A stretch of 64,000 nt of DNA from Rhodobacteraceae bacterium EL129 (GTDB lineage Bacteria > Pseudomonadota > Alphaproteobacteria > Rhodobacterales > Rhodobacteraceae). Each line of letters starts with the position of its first letter. The stretch's first letter is position 1. The DNA lies in NCBI GenBank assembly GCA_900313005.1, contig ONZJ01000002.1, positions 851,001-915,000 on the forward strand, given 5' to 3'. A program made the translations under genes and the position numbers. Of the stretch, positions 18,507-28,490 are shown piece after piece. The notes under the pieces were generated by a model. The model saw nothing but the letters and a program-made list of their open reading frames with translations, searched no databases and was not told where the DNA came from.

Positions 18507-20192
18507 ATGGCACTGGATCAGCGCAAGGGTGTATGGAAATCGGGCAAGGGCAAGGGGCGTCACACGCCCAAGGGCCGCCAGCTTGAGGATCAACCGTGGG
18601 CAGACGTGCAGGCGCTTCTGGGTGAGCGGCCCCGCAATCGTGATTTGCTGATCGAGTTTCTGCATCTCATTCAGGACACCTATGGCCATCTGTCGGCTGC
18701 GCACCTGCGCGCCCTGGTCGAAGAGATGCGCATGTCGATGGCCGAGGTTTATGAGGTGGCCACCTTCTACGCCCATTTCGATGTGGTGAAAGAGGGCGAG
18801 ACGCCGCCCCCCGCGCTGACCATTCGCGTCTGTGACAGCCTCGCCTGCGAACTGGCCGGATCACAGCAACTGAAGGCCGCGCTTGAAGAGGGGTTGGATG
18901 CGTCAGAGGTTCGCGTGTTGCGCGCGCCCTGCATGGGCCGTTGTGACACCGCACCCGTGCTGGAGCTTGGTCACAAGCACATCGACCACGCCACACCCGA
19001 GCTGGTGCAGGCCGCAATTGCTGCGGGCGACACCCATGCCGAGATCCCGGCCTATCAAACCTTTCAGGCCTATTGCGCCGAAGGTGGATATGTCGCCCTG
19101 GCGGACATTCGCGCCAACGGTGTGTTTGAAACCGTTCAGGACACCTTGCTGAACTCAGGCCTGCGCGGCCTTGGCGGCGCGGGTTTCCCATCGGGTCGTA
19201 AATGGGGCTTTGTGCGTGCGGCTGAAGGCCCGCGCTATCTGGCTGTCAACGGCGATGAGGGCGAGCCCGGCACCTTCAAGGACCGCTTTTACCTTGAGCG
19301 TGAACCTCATGTTTTCCTGGAAGGAATGCTGATCGCCGCCTGGGCTGTCGAAGCCGAGAAATGCTACATCTACATGCGCGATGAATATCCCGCTGTGCTG
19401 CATATTCTGGCCGTGGAAATTGCAGCCCTCGAAGCTGCAGGTATTGCAGCGCCCGGCTATATCGAAGTGCGCCGCGGGGCTGGGGCCTACATCTGCGGTG
19501 AAGAAAGCGCGATGATCGAATCGATCGAAGGCAAACGTGGCCTGCCACGGCACCGTCCGCCCTTCGTGGCCAATGTCGGCATCTTTGGGCGCCCCACTTT
19601 GGTCAACAACGTCGAGACGCTCTATTGGGTGACCAAGATCATGCGCTTCGGCGGTGAAATCCTGTCGGGTGTGGAAAAGAACGGTCGCAAGGGTTTGCGG
19701 TCCTTCTCGGTCTCGGGCCGTGTGAACAATCCGGGTGTGCATCTGCTGCCTGCGGGGTCCACGATGGAGGACATCATCGAAGCCTGTGGCGGTATGCTCG
19801 AAGGGCACACCTTCAAGGCCTACCAGCCCGGTGGCCCGTCGGCGGGGCTGTTGCCGGCCTCCATGGCAGATATCCCGATGGATTTTGATGTGTTGCAAGA
19901 ACACGGCACCTTCATTGGCTCGGCCGCGATTGTGGTTCTGTCGGACCAGGACAGCGCCAAAGAGGCCGCGTTGAACATGCTGCGGTTCTTTGAGGATGAA
20001 AGCTGTGGTCAGTGCACGCCCTGCCGGGTGGGCTGCGAAAAGGCGGTCAAGCTAATGCAGGCGGACAAATGGGACCAGCCTCTGCTCGAAGAGCTGTGTC
20101 AGGCCATGGGCGATGCGTCAATCTGCGGTCTGGGGCAGGCGGCCCCGAACCCCATTCGCATGACGATGAAGCATTTCCCGGACGAGGTGTAA
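18507..20192 (+). CDS. NuoE-NuoF fusion, NAD(P)H-dependent flavin/iron-sulfur protein (FdsB-like orphan)
   Basis: A 561 aa protein in which a NuoE-like thioredoxin-fold domain (residues about 40-175; [2Fe-2S] ligands C109, C114, C142, C146) is fused to a complete NuoF-like domain. The latter has the NADH/FMN glycine-rich stretches GLGGAGFPSGRKWGF, GDEGEPGTFKDR and GAGAYICGEE, and the [4Fe-4S] motif SCGQCTPC with a following GC. Such modules form the diaphorase arm of NAD-dependent formate dehydrogenases and hydrogenases. No catalytic large subunit, FdsA or Hox gene follows. It diverges from an AlkB-like hydroxylase and could feed electrons to a partner encoded elsewhere. The ATG at 18507 has an ACAGGGA ribosome site. 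Confidence 0.88.
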   Translation: MALDQRKGVWKSGKGKGRHTPKGRQLEDQPWADVQALLGERPRNRDLLIEFLHLIQDTYGHLSAAHLRALVEEMRMSMAEVYEVATFYAHFDVVKEGETPPPALTIRVCDSLACELAGSQQLKAALEEGLDASEVRVLRAPCMGRCDTAPVLELGHKHIDHATPELVQAAIAAGDTHAEIPAYQTFQAYCAEGGYVALADIRANGVFETVQDTLLNSGLRGLGGAGFPSGRKWGFVRAAEGPRYLAVNGDEGEPGTFKDRFYLEREPHVFLEGMLIAAWAVEAEKCYIYMRDEYPAVLHILAVEIAALEAAGIAAPGYIEVRRGAGAYICGEESAMIESIEGKRGLPRHRPPFVANVGIFGRPTLVNNVETLYWVTKIMRFGGEILSGVEKNGRKGLRSFSVSGRVNNPGVHLLPAGSTMEDIIEACGGMLEGHTFKAYQPGGPSAGLLPASMADIPMDFDVLQEHGTFIGSAAIVVLSDQDSAKEAALNMLRFFEDESCGQCTPCRVGCEKAVKLMQADKWDQPLLEELCQAMGDASICGLGQAAPNPIRMTMKHFPDEV

Positions 20193-20219
20193 GCCCCGAT
20201 ACTGGATGCCTCGGACAGC

Positions 20220-20262
20220 GTCAGGCCAAGGGGGGCCTGCGGCCTGTTAACCGGCTGGGTGA
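20220..20262 (-). repeat. Dispersed intergenic repeat, copy A
   Basis: Read on the minus strand, this stretch after the NuoE-NuoF gene contains GCCGGTTAACAGGCCG followed by CAGGCCCCCCTT and GGCCTG. The same modules in the same order occur at 40902-40957 after glyS. Internal CAGGCC/GGCCTG arms can form a hairpin, so a terminator or REP-like role is possible. Confidence 0.6.
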
Positions 20263-20277
20263 ATCTACTTTCGCAGC

Positions 20278-20517
20278 TTACCGCGCCTTCAATATCCGCT
20301 GCCACAACCGCCCGCCATACCGCGGCATCAGAGCCATATAGGCGATCAGCAGGGCGAAAAAGACAATCGCGGGCAAGCCGTTGAGTTGAAACCCGTTTTC
20401 GGTGGTGTCGCCGGTGACCAGAGCAACGCCATAGCCAATCACCGCAAATCCCGTGATCAGGTCCAGAATAAAGGCCAAAACCACCCGCCAGGTTGCGGGT
20501 TTACTGTCCTCGGTCAT
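20278..20517 (-). CDS. Small RDD-like membrane protein
   Basis: A 79 aa protein with two hydrophobic helices, WRVVLAFILDLITGFAVIGYGVALVTG and LPAIVFFALLIAYMALMPRYGG, and a C-terminal LWQRILKAR. The R...D and late R pattern resembles a reduced RDD-family membrane domain. I chose the ATG at 20517 (MTEDSKPATW) with a GGAGAT ribosome site; longer readings are poorly coding. No enzymatic role is evident. Confidence 0.7.
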   Translation of the reverse strand: MTEDSKPATWRVVLAFILDLITGFAVIGYGVALVTGDTTENGFQLNGLPAIVFFALLIAYMALMPRYGGRLWQRILKAR

Positions 20518-20635
20518 CGAAATCTCCTTGGTTGCACAATGCCCAACCACGATAGGCCTGAACTGCCCCTGCGTTAAGCTTTTTCGCAAGGTCTCCCTAG
20601 GCTAATGTGCGGTCAAAGAGAAAGGGATTTGCACC

Positions 20636-21292
20636 ATGGTTTTTGTGGGCATCGCTGGCATCGCCGCACTGATTTACCTGCTGGTCTATTGCCACGCCCC
20701 CGCCAGCACGCTGAAAACTGTGGTGAAAACGCTCTCGGTTGCGGCTTTGGTTCTGGCCGCCTGGTGGGGAGGCGGACCCATCTGGCTGATCCTCGCGCTG
20801 TCGCTCTGTGCGGCGGGGGACTATTTCCTGTCGCGCGACACTGAGGCAACATTTCTTGCTGGTGTCGGCGCCTTTGCATTGGGACATCTGGCCTATGTGC
20901 AGCTCTTCCTCGGAACGCCGGGCACGGCGTTCTCGGTGCTGACGCAGCCGCTCGCGTTTATTTTTGTGATCATGCTCGTGGGGTATGGTGTTGGCATGAT
21001 GACGCAGCTGTTCCGCCGCGCAGGTGACCTGCGCTACGCGGTGATGGTCTATGTGCCGATCATCATCGCCATGGGGATCACGGCGTTTTGTGTGCCACAT
21101 GTCGGCGCGCTGTGGCTGGTTTTACCGGCCGCCATTCTGTTCATGATTTCCGACAGTGTGCTGGCCGCCGAGCTGTTCCTGATCCGCGACGATCAGCCCC
21201 TACGCCGCACCACCCCCTATGTGATCTGGGCGTTCTATTGGCTGGCACAGCTTGGGTTTTATCTGGCGTATACACATCCGACGATAGCCTGA
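20636..21292 (+). CDS. YhhN/TMEM86-family membrane protein (lysoplasmalogenase-like)
   Basis: A 218 aa protein with about seven to eight membrane segments. The family hallmark SLCAAGDYFLSRDTEATFLAGVGAFALGHLAYVQLF is seen near residues 55-90, and MISDSVLAAELF near 165-180. The two Asp motifs match YhhN/TMEM86 proteins, whose animal member hydrolyses lysoplasmalogen; the bacterial substrate is not established. It is divergent from the small RDD-like gene and convergent with the lytic transglycosylase gene. Confidence 0.85.
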   Translation: MVFVGIAGIAALIYLLVYCHAPASTLKTVVKTLSVAALVLAAWWGGGPIWLILALSLCAAGDYFLSRDTEATFLAGVGAFALGHLAYVQLFLGTPGTAFSVLTQPLAFIFVIMLVGYGVGMMTQLFRRAGDLRYAVMVYVPIIIAMGITAFCVPHVGALWLVLPAAILFMISDSVLAAELFLIRDDQPLRRTTPYVIWAFYWLAQLGFYLAYTHPTIA

Positions 21293-21328
21293 CACGGTTT
21301 ATCGGCCTGGGTTTGGGTGCAAACCCTT

Positions 21329-22216
21329 TTAATAATTCTTATACACCGCGCAGCGGCACCCGGCCTTTTTCATCTTTGAGCAATCCCGCCAGGCCTGATC
21401 CCGGCTGCCGCGTCCCAGACGGGCCATGTAGTAGCCACCTTTGAGGCTGGCGCGGCTTTTTGCATAGACCAGATCGGGTGTTTGTCCTTTGATCAGGCTT
21501 TTGCAGGCGCGGGTCTGCGCCTTGAATTTCTTGCGGGCTGCGGATTTTGAGACGCCAAAGGCCAGCTGTATCCCCCATTTCTCAATTGCGGGCTTCACCG
21601 GCTTCAGCTTGGTCATCCGGCGGTTCTGGGCCAGATCGCGGCAGGCGGCTCCAAAGGGCAGGGATTTCGACAACCTCAAATCAGGGGCGGGCAGGGGTTC
21701 TTCAAGCCAGTTCTGGTGCGGCACGCCGGTGATGATACGCACATAATCCACCGTCTCTTGCATCAATCCACCCGAGCCGTCGATCAACCCCTGCGCCCGG
21801 CCTTCGCCTCCGTTATAACCCACGGCCGCCATGCCCAGGCTTCCGTATTTTCCCGCCATTTCAGCCAGATACTGGGCGGAATGCTCCAATGCCTCAGCCG
21901 GGTTATAGCTGTCGTGCAAACCGCGCCGCTTGGCGGTGTAGGGCATGAACTGCGCGATACCTTCGGCGCCCACGGGGCTGCGCGCATGGGGATCAAAGCG
22001 GCTTTCCTGCCAGATCAACCGTGCAAAGAAATGTGGGTCCAGCCCGTGACGCTTGGTGAAGACCTCCATGGCATAGCAGGTGTCCTCCACAAAATGCTGG
22101 TCCTTGCGGATGCACAGCGGCGGTCCCCATTTGGCGGTCGAGCACACCCCATCCGGCGGGCGGGCCAAGGCGGATGAGGGGATCAATAAGATCAGAACAA
22201 GGGCGACCCATTTCAT
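21329..22216 (-). CDS. Exported lytic transglycosylase (SLT domain)
   Basis: A 295 aa periplasmic protein. A signal peptide (MKWVALVLILLIPSSALA) is followed by an SLT goose-lysozyme-like domain: LIWQESRFDPHARSPVGAEGIAQFMP with catalytic E71, then GYNGGEGR. The domain is preceded by three Cys. The C-terminal 100 residues are basic and Cys-containing (QTRACKSLIKGQTPDLVYAKSRASLKGGYYMARLG), unlike classical Slt70, and may bind peptidoglycan or a partner. The ATG at 22216 was chosen because it begins the signal peptide. It cleaves glycan strands to anhydro-muropeptides. Confidence 0.88.
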   Translation of the reverse strand: MKWVALVLILLIPSSALARPPDGVCSTAKWGPPLCIRKDQHFVEDTCYAMEVFTKRHGLDPHFFARLIWQESRFDPHARSPVGAEGIAQFMPYTAKRRGLHDSYNPAEALEHSAQYLAEMAGKYGSLGMAAVGYNGGEGRAQGLIDGSGGLMQETVDYVRIITGVPHQNWLEEPLPAPDLRLSKSLPFGAACRDLAQNRRMTKLKPVKPAIEKWGIQLAFGVSKSAARKKFKAQTRACKSLIKGQTPDLVYAKSRASLKGGYYMARLGRGSRDQAWRDCSKMKKAGCRCAVYKNY

Positions 22217-22313
22217 ACAGATGATCCTCGTGAGCCTTGGCGTGATGTCAATCCGCCTTTTCAATGGCGTCCCGGCGTATTAACTGGAACGTGAAGCCAG
22301 CACGAGGGCGCGC

Positions 22314-23923
<1,610 letters not shown>

Positions 23924-23924
<1 letters not shown>

Positions 23925-24790
23925 TGCGTTTGAGTGTGATCGCCTGTGCCGGCCTTATGGCCTTGCCTGCCACAGCGCAGGACATGACCCCGGAGACCTG
24001 CCGCGCGGGATGGGAGGCGTTCAATCTCATGATCGGTGAAACGGCCGATATGGTCTCAGTGCAACCCGATGTCACGGCCAAGGGTTGGTGTCGCATCGAC
24101 AGCAGCAATGCCCCGCTGAATACCAATGATTTTGGCAGTCTTGAGTTTCGCGGCACCGGGATCGAGGATGCCGTGAAAAACCAAGGCGCGCCAACTTCGC
24201 TGGATGTGCGCATCGACGGAATAGACCTGATCGAGGGTTGGGATCTGCCCATGCCAGCGGAATACGGCGGCCCACGCGGTACGGCCAATTTCTCATTCCA
24301 GCGTGATCTGGACACTCGCGAGATCATTGTGAAAGCGCTTGATGCCGATTTCGGCGGCCTGGGTCACGTCAAGATCACCGCACAGGGCGGTGGTGTGGAC
24401 CTGACATCGCTCAACTCCATGCAGATCACCTCGGGTGGGGCGCGAGTTCACGACTTGACCCTGCAACTTCAGGCCACCCCGGTTCTGAAAAACGCCCTTC
24501 TGCCGCCCATCGCCTCGGCCATGGGGGACATATTTGTGCAGGCCATTCCCGTGGACAGCATCGACACGTCCAGCCGTGATGCACTCTCGCAGTTTTTGGC
24601 CTCAGGGTCTGACACGGGCGGGTTGCTGCGCCTCTCGGCCAAGTCCGAGGCCGGCATGGGATTTTTGCAAATGGTGGGTGGGGTGATGCCGCTGCAGGAG
24701 AAAGGCATGTCCGAAGACAACTTGAAAAGCTCCATGGAGATTCTGTTCAGTGGCGTGACCCTCTCCGCCGAATGGATTGGCATTGACTAG
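23924..24790 (+). CDS. Exported protein of unknown function
   Basis: A 288 aa protein starting with a short signal peptide (MRLSVIACAGLMALPATAQ) and a mature N-terminus containing two Cys (ETCRAGW, GWCRID) that may form a disulfide. The rest is rich in short beta strands and a GGGVDLTSLNSMQITSGGARVHDLTLQL segment, resembling AsmA/DUF2125-like lipid-handling beta folds, but this is only an impression. The start shares a base with the ftsY stop (TGATG), so it is cotranscribed with ftsY. I cannot name the family. Confidence 0.7.
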
Positions 24791-24805
24791 CCCCAGCCCC
24801 TTTCA

Positions 24806-25708
24806 ATGAGTGATTGGCTCATCTCTCTTGAAGGCACCGCAGCCGGGCATGATCTGGCATTGGGGCTGGCGATCCTCGCGGCTTTTCTGCACGCGGTCTT
24901 TGGGGCATTGCAAAAGGGGCGACATGATCCGTGGCTGACCCGCGGGGCCATTGATGTCTGGCTGTTCACGCTGGCCACGCCCTGCGCGCTGTTTCTGGTG
25001 CCATTTCCGGAACCCCATATGTGGCCGCTGTTTGCGACGGCTGTGGTGATCCACGTGGTCTATAAATGCCTTCAGGCGCATGCCTATACCAAAGGCGCCT
25101 ATACGGTTGTCTATCCGGTGGTGCGCGGCACTGGGCCGCTCTTTGCGGTGATCGGGGCGTATCTGATTTTCAACGAAAGCTTTACGCTGATGCAGTGGGG
25201 CGGGGTGGCAGTGCTGCTGTCCGGCATATTCGGGCTGGCCATTTACAATCTGATCTTTCTTGAGGTGGATCGCGACACGCTGCCCACGGCGCTGTTCTAC
25301 GCCGTCCTGACCGGGCTCTTTGTGGCGCTCTACACCACGTTTGACGCCTATGCGATCCGGGCCACGGCGGACCCTTTCACCTTCCTCGCGTGGTTTTTCA
25401 TGTTTGAGGGGATGACATTGCCCTTCATCGCCTATCGCCGCTGGGCAAGGATGGAGGTTCCTCCCGCACCGGGCCCGTTGTTGAAGCGTGGATTGATCGG
25501 GGCACTGGTGGCCTTCTCCAGCTTTGGGGCGATCATGCTGGCCACCCGGCTGGATAAAGTGGGCGAGGCCGCGGTCTTGCGCGAAACATCCGTGGTTTTT
25601 GCCGCCCTCATCGGCGTATTGGTCCTGCGCGAAACCGTCGGGCCGCGTCGCATCGGGTTGATGATCCTGATTGCACTGGGCGCGGTTATCGTTGAAATGG
25701 GCGGATAA
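24806..25708 (+). CDS. EamA/DMT-family membrane transporter
   Basis: A 300 aa permease with about ten membrane segments in two EamA repeats. The halves are visible in YPVVRGTGPLFAVIGAYLIFNESFTLMQWGGVAVLLSGIFGLA and AAVLRETSVVFAALIGVLVLRETVGPRRIGLMILIALGAVIVEMG, which are the classic end-of-repeat signatures. Substrates of this family are metabolites or amino acids and cannot be read from sequence. It is 15 bases downstream of the exported protein gene. Confidence 0.87.
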   Translation: MSDWLISLEGTAAGHDLALGLAILAAFLHAVFGALQKGRHDPWLTRGAIDVWLFTLATPCALFLVPFPEPHMWPLFATAVVIHVVYKCLQAHAYTKGAYTVVYPVVRGTGPLFAVIGAYLIFNESFTLMQWGGVAVLLSGIFGLAIYNLIFLEVDRDTLPTALFYAVLTGLFVALYTTFDAYAIRATADPFTFLAWFFMFEGMTLPFIAYRRWARMEVPPAPGPLLKRGLIGALVAFSSFGAIMLATRLDKVGEAAVLRETSVVFAALIGVLVLRETVGPRRIGLMILIALGAVIVEMGG

Positions 25709-25724
25709 AGCGCCACATCAGACG

Positions 25725-25763
25725 GAATTGGCAGAATTCTGAGTCGAATTGGCAGACTGCCAA
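25725..25763. promoter_or_regulatory. Direct and inverted repeats ahead of yciB
   Basis: GAATTGGCAGA occurs twice, at 25725-25735 and 25746-25756, exactly 21 bases apart. The second copy is part of the dyad TTGGCA-GAC-TGCCAA (25749-25763). The arrangement between the EamA gene and yciB suggests an operator read by a dimer on two helical turns. Confidence 0.4.
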
Positions 25764-25785
25764 TGGTTAACAAAGCGAGCACGCA

Positions 25786-26391
25786 ATGAACGAAAACACG
25801 CATCCCGCCTGGCTGAAAACCGCATTGGAGCTGGGGCCAATCCTGGGGTTCTTTGTGGCCTATCTGATGCTCAAGGACCGCGTGTTCACCATAGGTGGCA
25901 CCGAATACGAGGGCTTTGTGGTGGTCACAGCCGGGTTCATTCCGGTGTTTTTGCTGTCGATGGGGATCTTGTGGAAACTCACCGGTCATCTGTCGAAAAT
26001 GCAGATTGTCACGGCGGTTCTGATCGTGGTGCTCGGGGGGCTAAGTGTTTGGTTTAACGACCCAAAGTTCTTCAAGATGAAGCCCACGTTGATCTATCTC
26101 ATCTTTGCAGGTGTGCTGGGGTTTGGCCTGTTGCGCGGGCAGTCTTACTTGCAGTCCCTGATGGACAGTATGCTGCCGCTGACCGATCAGGGTTGGATGA
26201 TCCTGACCCGTCGCCTGACCCTGTTTTTCCTGGGGTTGGCCGTGCTGAACGAGGTGATCTGGCGCACCCAGTCGGAAGAAACCTGGGTTTACTTCAAGAC
26301 CTTCGGCCTGACAGCGGCCATTTTTGTGTTCTTCATGACCCAGGGCAAACTGTTCTCCGAGCATTCCTCCGAAGACCAAGACGACGCCTGA
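25786..26391 (+). CDS. yciB: Inner-membrane septation protein YciB/IspZ
   Basis: A 201 aa YciB (septation protein A) homologue with five predicted membrane helices. Markers are the N-terminal LELGPILGFFVAYLMLKDRVF, FNDPKFFKMKPTLIYLIFAG, and the late VLNEVIWRTQSEETWVYFKTFGL with its conserved Trp and Asn. The family keeps septum formation and envelope width normal. The neighbourhood ftsY, EamA, yciB is common in Rhodobacteraceae. The 77 base gap before it holds a repeat-rich putative operator. Confidence 0.92.
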   Translation: MNENTHPAWLKTALELGPILGFFVAYLMLKDRVFTIGGTEYEGFVVVTAGFIPVFLLSMGILWKLTGHLSKMQIVTAVLIVVLGGLSVWFNDPKFFKMKPTLIYLIFAGVLGFGLLRGQSYLQSLMDSMLPLTDQGWMILTRRLTLFFLGLAVLNEVIWRTQSEETWVYFKTFGLTAAIFVFFMTQGKLFSEHSSEDQDDA

Positions 26392-26493
26392 AACGTTCAA
26401 AGAGGTTTAAAATACCGTCTTTTCCCCCCAGACCTGCCCGGGTTTGGCCTCATTTTTCGCGTATCAATGACGGCAAGTGAAAGAGGGATTGGC

Positions 26494-27117
26494 ATGAAAC
26501 TAACCGCAAAAACGATGTTGGAAACCTGTGCTTCGATCCCGCCGATCAAGCCGCAAAATCTGTTGCCCGTTGTCATTATGCTTGGCATATGGGTCATCTT
26601 GCGCACTCAGCAGATTGCCGAAGATGCCGCATTTGTGGTTTCGGTGGTCACAGCGCAGGCCTATCTGGTCTGGCGCAACCTGCCGATGGCAGCGGCCAAT
26701 CTGGACAAGGTGGGCGGGCCACAAAGGCGAATGCTGTATTCCTTGGTAGGTGTGACCTTCCTGATTGCGCTGTTGCAGCTGTGGCTGGGCAGCCCGCTCT
26801 TTACGCAGCGTGTCCTGACCGTCCTTTGCGTGTTTTTCCTGGTGGTTATGGTTCTGGGTATCCTGAACGAACGCGAGGTGATGGAACGCATGAAAACGGC
26901 GATGCCGGTGCAGGGCTCCTATACCCCCCCGGTGAGCCTCTTGCGTGTGAACGCCATGATGGCAGCCTTGATCATTGCCATGAACGAATGGCTGATCTTT
27001 TACGAAAGCCCCGCAGTGTGGATCACGGTGATGCCGATCTTCATGCTGGTGCTGCACGGCGCCTATTGGCTGATGGTGCTGGCCACCTTGCCTGCAAATG
27101 AAGGTGAACCGGCCTAA
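26494..27117 (+). CDS. Multipass membrane protein of unknown function
   Basis: A 207 aa protein with about five hydrophobic helices (IMLGIWVIL, YSLVGVTFLIALLQLWLG, VLTVLCVFFLVVMVLGIL, MMAALIIAMNEWLIFY, WITVMPIFMLVLHGAYWLMVLAT). I prefer the ATG at 26494 because AAAGAGGGA sits 8 bases before it; the earlier ATG at 26467 has no ribosome site. No family is recognised. It follows yciB by about 100 bases on the same strand and is followed by the metZ leader. Confidence 0.7.
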   Translation: MKLTAKTMLETCASIPPIKPQNLLPVVIMLGIWVILRTQQIAEDAAFVVSVVTAQAYLVWRNLPMAAANLDKVGGPQRRMLYSLVGVTFLIALLQLWLGSPLFTQRVLTVLCVFFLVVMVLGILNEREVMERMKTAMPVQGSYTPPVSLLRVNAMMAALIIAMNEWLIFYESPAVWITVMPIFMLVLHGAYWLMVLATLPANEGEPA

Positions 27118-27169
27118 TCAAACCTTGCTCCGGATCGGTGTTGACATCCCATTGATCCGGGGAGTATCC

Positions 27170-27230
27170 AACCCTCAGTGGCGATTTGTTACCAGATTGC
27201 GGGCCACTTAAATCAATCCGCTAAAAGGTC
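27170..27230 (+). ncRNA. SAM-II (SAM-alpha) riboswitch upstream of metZ
   Basis: The element matches the SAM-II consensus. The P1 stem AGTGGC (27177-27182) pairs with GCCACT (27203-27208). GCGATTTG follows the first strand, TTAAA follows the second, and the 3' pseudoknot strand GCTAAAAGG ends it near 27228. SAM-II aptamers are typical of alphaproteobacterial methionine genes and turn expression off when S-adenosylmethionine is abundant. The next gene is metZ. Identification is by eye. Confidence 0.85.
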
Positions 27231-27236
27231 AGGATG

Positions 27237-27275
27237 AAAGCCCCCTTTCGCTTGACTTGCGAACGGGGGTTTTTC
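27237..27275 (+). terminator. Intrinsic terminator between the SAM-II aptamer and metZ
   Basis: CCCCCTTTCGC (27241-27251), a seven-base loop and GCGAACGGGGG (27259-27269) form an 11 bp stem with one mismatch, followed by five T. It begins 9-12 bases after the aptamer, so SAM binding could promote early termination before the metZ ribosome site GGAGG (27292-27296). Confidence 0.8.
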
Positions 27276-27302
27276 ATTGGGCCACAGGCCTGGAGGACGG
27301 AT

Positions 27303-28484
27303 ATGTCAGACGATTGGAACATACGCACCAAGTTGGTGCATGAGGGCACGCGCCGCAGCCAATACAACGAGGTGAGCGAAGCCATCTTCATGACGCAGGG
27401 CTTTGTCTATGACAGCGCCGAGGCGGCGGAAGCGCGATTTATCGAAAGCGGCGATGACGAGTTTATCTACGCCCGCTATGGCAACCCCACGGTGGCCATG
27501 TTCGAGCGCCGGATCGCAGCCCTTGAAGGGGCCGAGGACGCCTTTGCCACTGCCTCGGGCATGGCGGCCGTCAACGGGGCGCTGATCTCATTATTGAAAG
27601 CAAGCGATCATGTGGTTGCGGCCCGGGCCTTGTTTGGGTCATGCCTGTACATTCTTGAAGAAATCTTGCCGCGCTACGGTGTCGACGTGACCTTTGTGGA
27701 CGGCACCGATCTGGATCAATGGCAGGCGGCTTTGCGCCCTGATACCAAGGCCGTGTTTTTTGAAACCATCGCCAATCCGACTTTGGAAGTGATTGACGTC
27801 AACGCTGTGGCTGCGCTGGCGCGGGGTGTGGGGGCATTGGTGATCATCGACAATGTCTTCGCCACGCCGGTTTTTTCCCGTGCCATCAGCCAGGGGGCGG
27901 ATGTGGTTGTCTATTCTGCGACCAAACACATTGACGGGCAGGGGCGTGCGCTGGGCGGTGTCATCCTTGGCAGCAGGGAGTTCATCCGCAAAACGGTTGA
28001 GCCCTTCATGAAACACACCGGTGGCTCCATGTCGCCCTTTACCGCTTGGATCATGCTGAAAGGGCTTGAGACGATTGATTTGCGGGTGCGGGCACAAGCG
28101 GCTTCGGCTCAGGCGATCTCCGAGGCGCTCTATGGTGCTGATAAGCTGAGCAAAGTGATCTATCCGGGTCATGCTGAGCATCCGCAAAATGCTTTGGTGA
28201 AACGTCAGATGGGCAAGGGCGGCACGGTGGTGGCTTTGGAGGTAGAAGGTGGCAAACCGGCAGCGTTCCGGTTCTTGAACGCGCTGAAGATTATCCTGAT
28301 GTCGAACAATCTGGGCGACGCGAAATCCATCATTACCCATCCTGCGACCACCACGCACCAACGTCTGAGCGATGAACAGCGCGCGGCCTTGGGCATCTCG
28401 CCGGGGTTGTTGCGCCTGAGTGTGGGGATCGAGGATACGGACGACCTGATTTCTGACCTGAAACAGGCGTTGGCCGCTGTCTGA
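27303..28484 (+). CDS. metZ: O-succinylhomoserine sulfhydrylase
   Basis: A 393 aa Cys/Met-metabolism PLP enzyme of the MetZ/MetY group. It converts O-succinylhomoserine (or acetyl ester) and sulfide to homocysteine. YARYGNPTVAMFERRIAALEGAEDAFATASGMAAV is the PLP phosphate region, ETIANPTLEVIDV and IIDNVFATPVFS follow, and the PLP lysine is in VVYSATKHIDGQGR. The C-terminal SVGIEDTDDLISDL is canonical. The ATG at 27303 with GGAGG seven bases upstream is preferred over an ATG at 27234, which lies inside the leader between aptamer and terminator. It is regulated by the SAM-II element. Confidence 0.94.
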   Translation: MSDDWNIRTKLVHEGTRRSQYNEVSEAIFMTQGFVYDSAEAAEARFIESGDDEFIYARYGNPTVAMFERRIAALEGAEDAFATASGMAAVNGALISLLKASDHVVAARALFGSCLYILEEILPRYGVDVTFVDGTDLDQWQAALRPDTKAVFFETIANPTLEVIDVNAVAALARGVGALVIIDNVFATPVFSRAISQGADVVVYSATKHIDGQGRALGGVILGSREFIRKTVEPFMKHTGGSMSPFTAWIMLKGLETIDLRVRAQAASAQAISEALYGADKLSKVIYPGHAEHPQNALVKRQMGKGGTVVALEVEGGKPAAFRFLNALKIILMSNNLGDAKSIITHPATTTHQRLSDEQRAALGISPGLLRLSVGIEDTDDLISDLKQALAAV

Positions 28485-28490
28485 ACCTGC

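Noticed and set aside
18507..20192. A complete NAD-dependent formate dehydrogenase or hydrogenase operon
   Set aside because: Only the NuoE-NuoF arm is present; no molybdenum or nickel subunit or maturation gene is adjacent.
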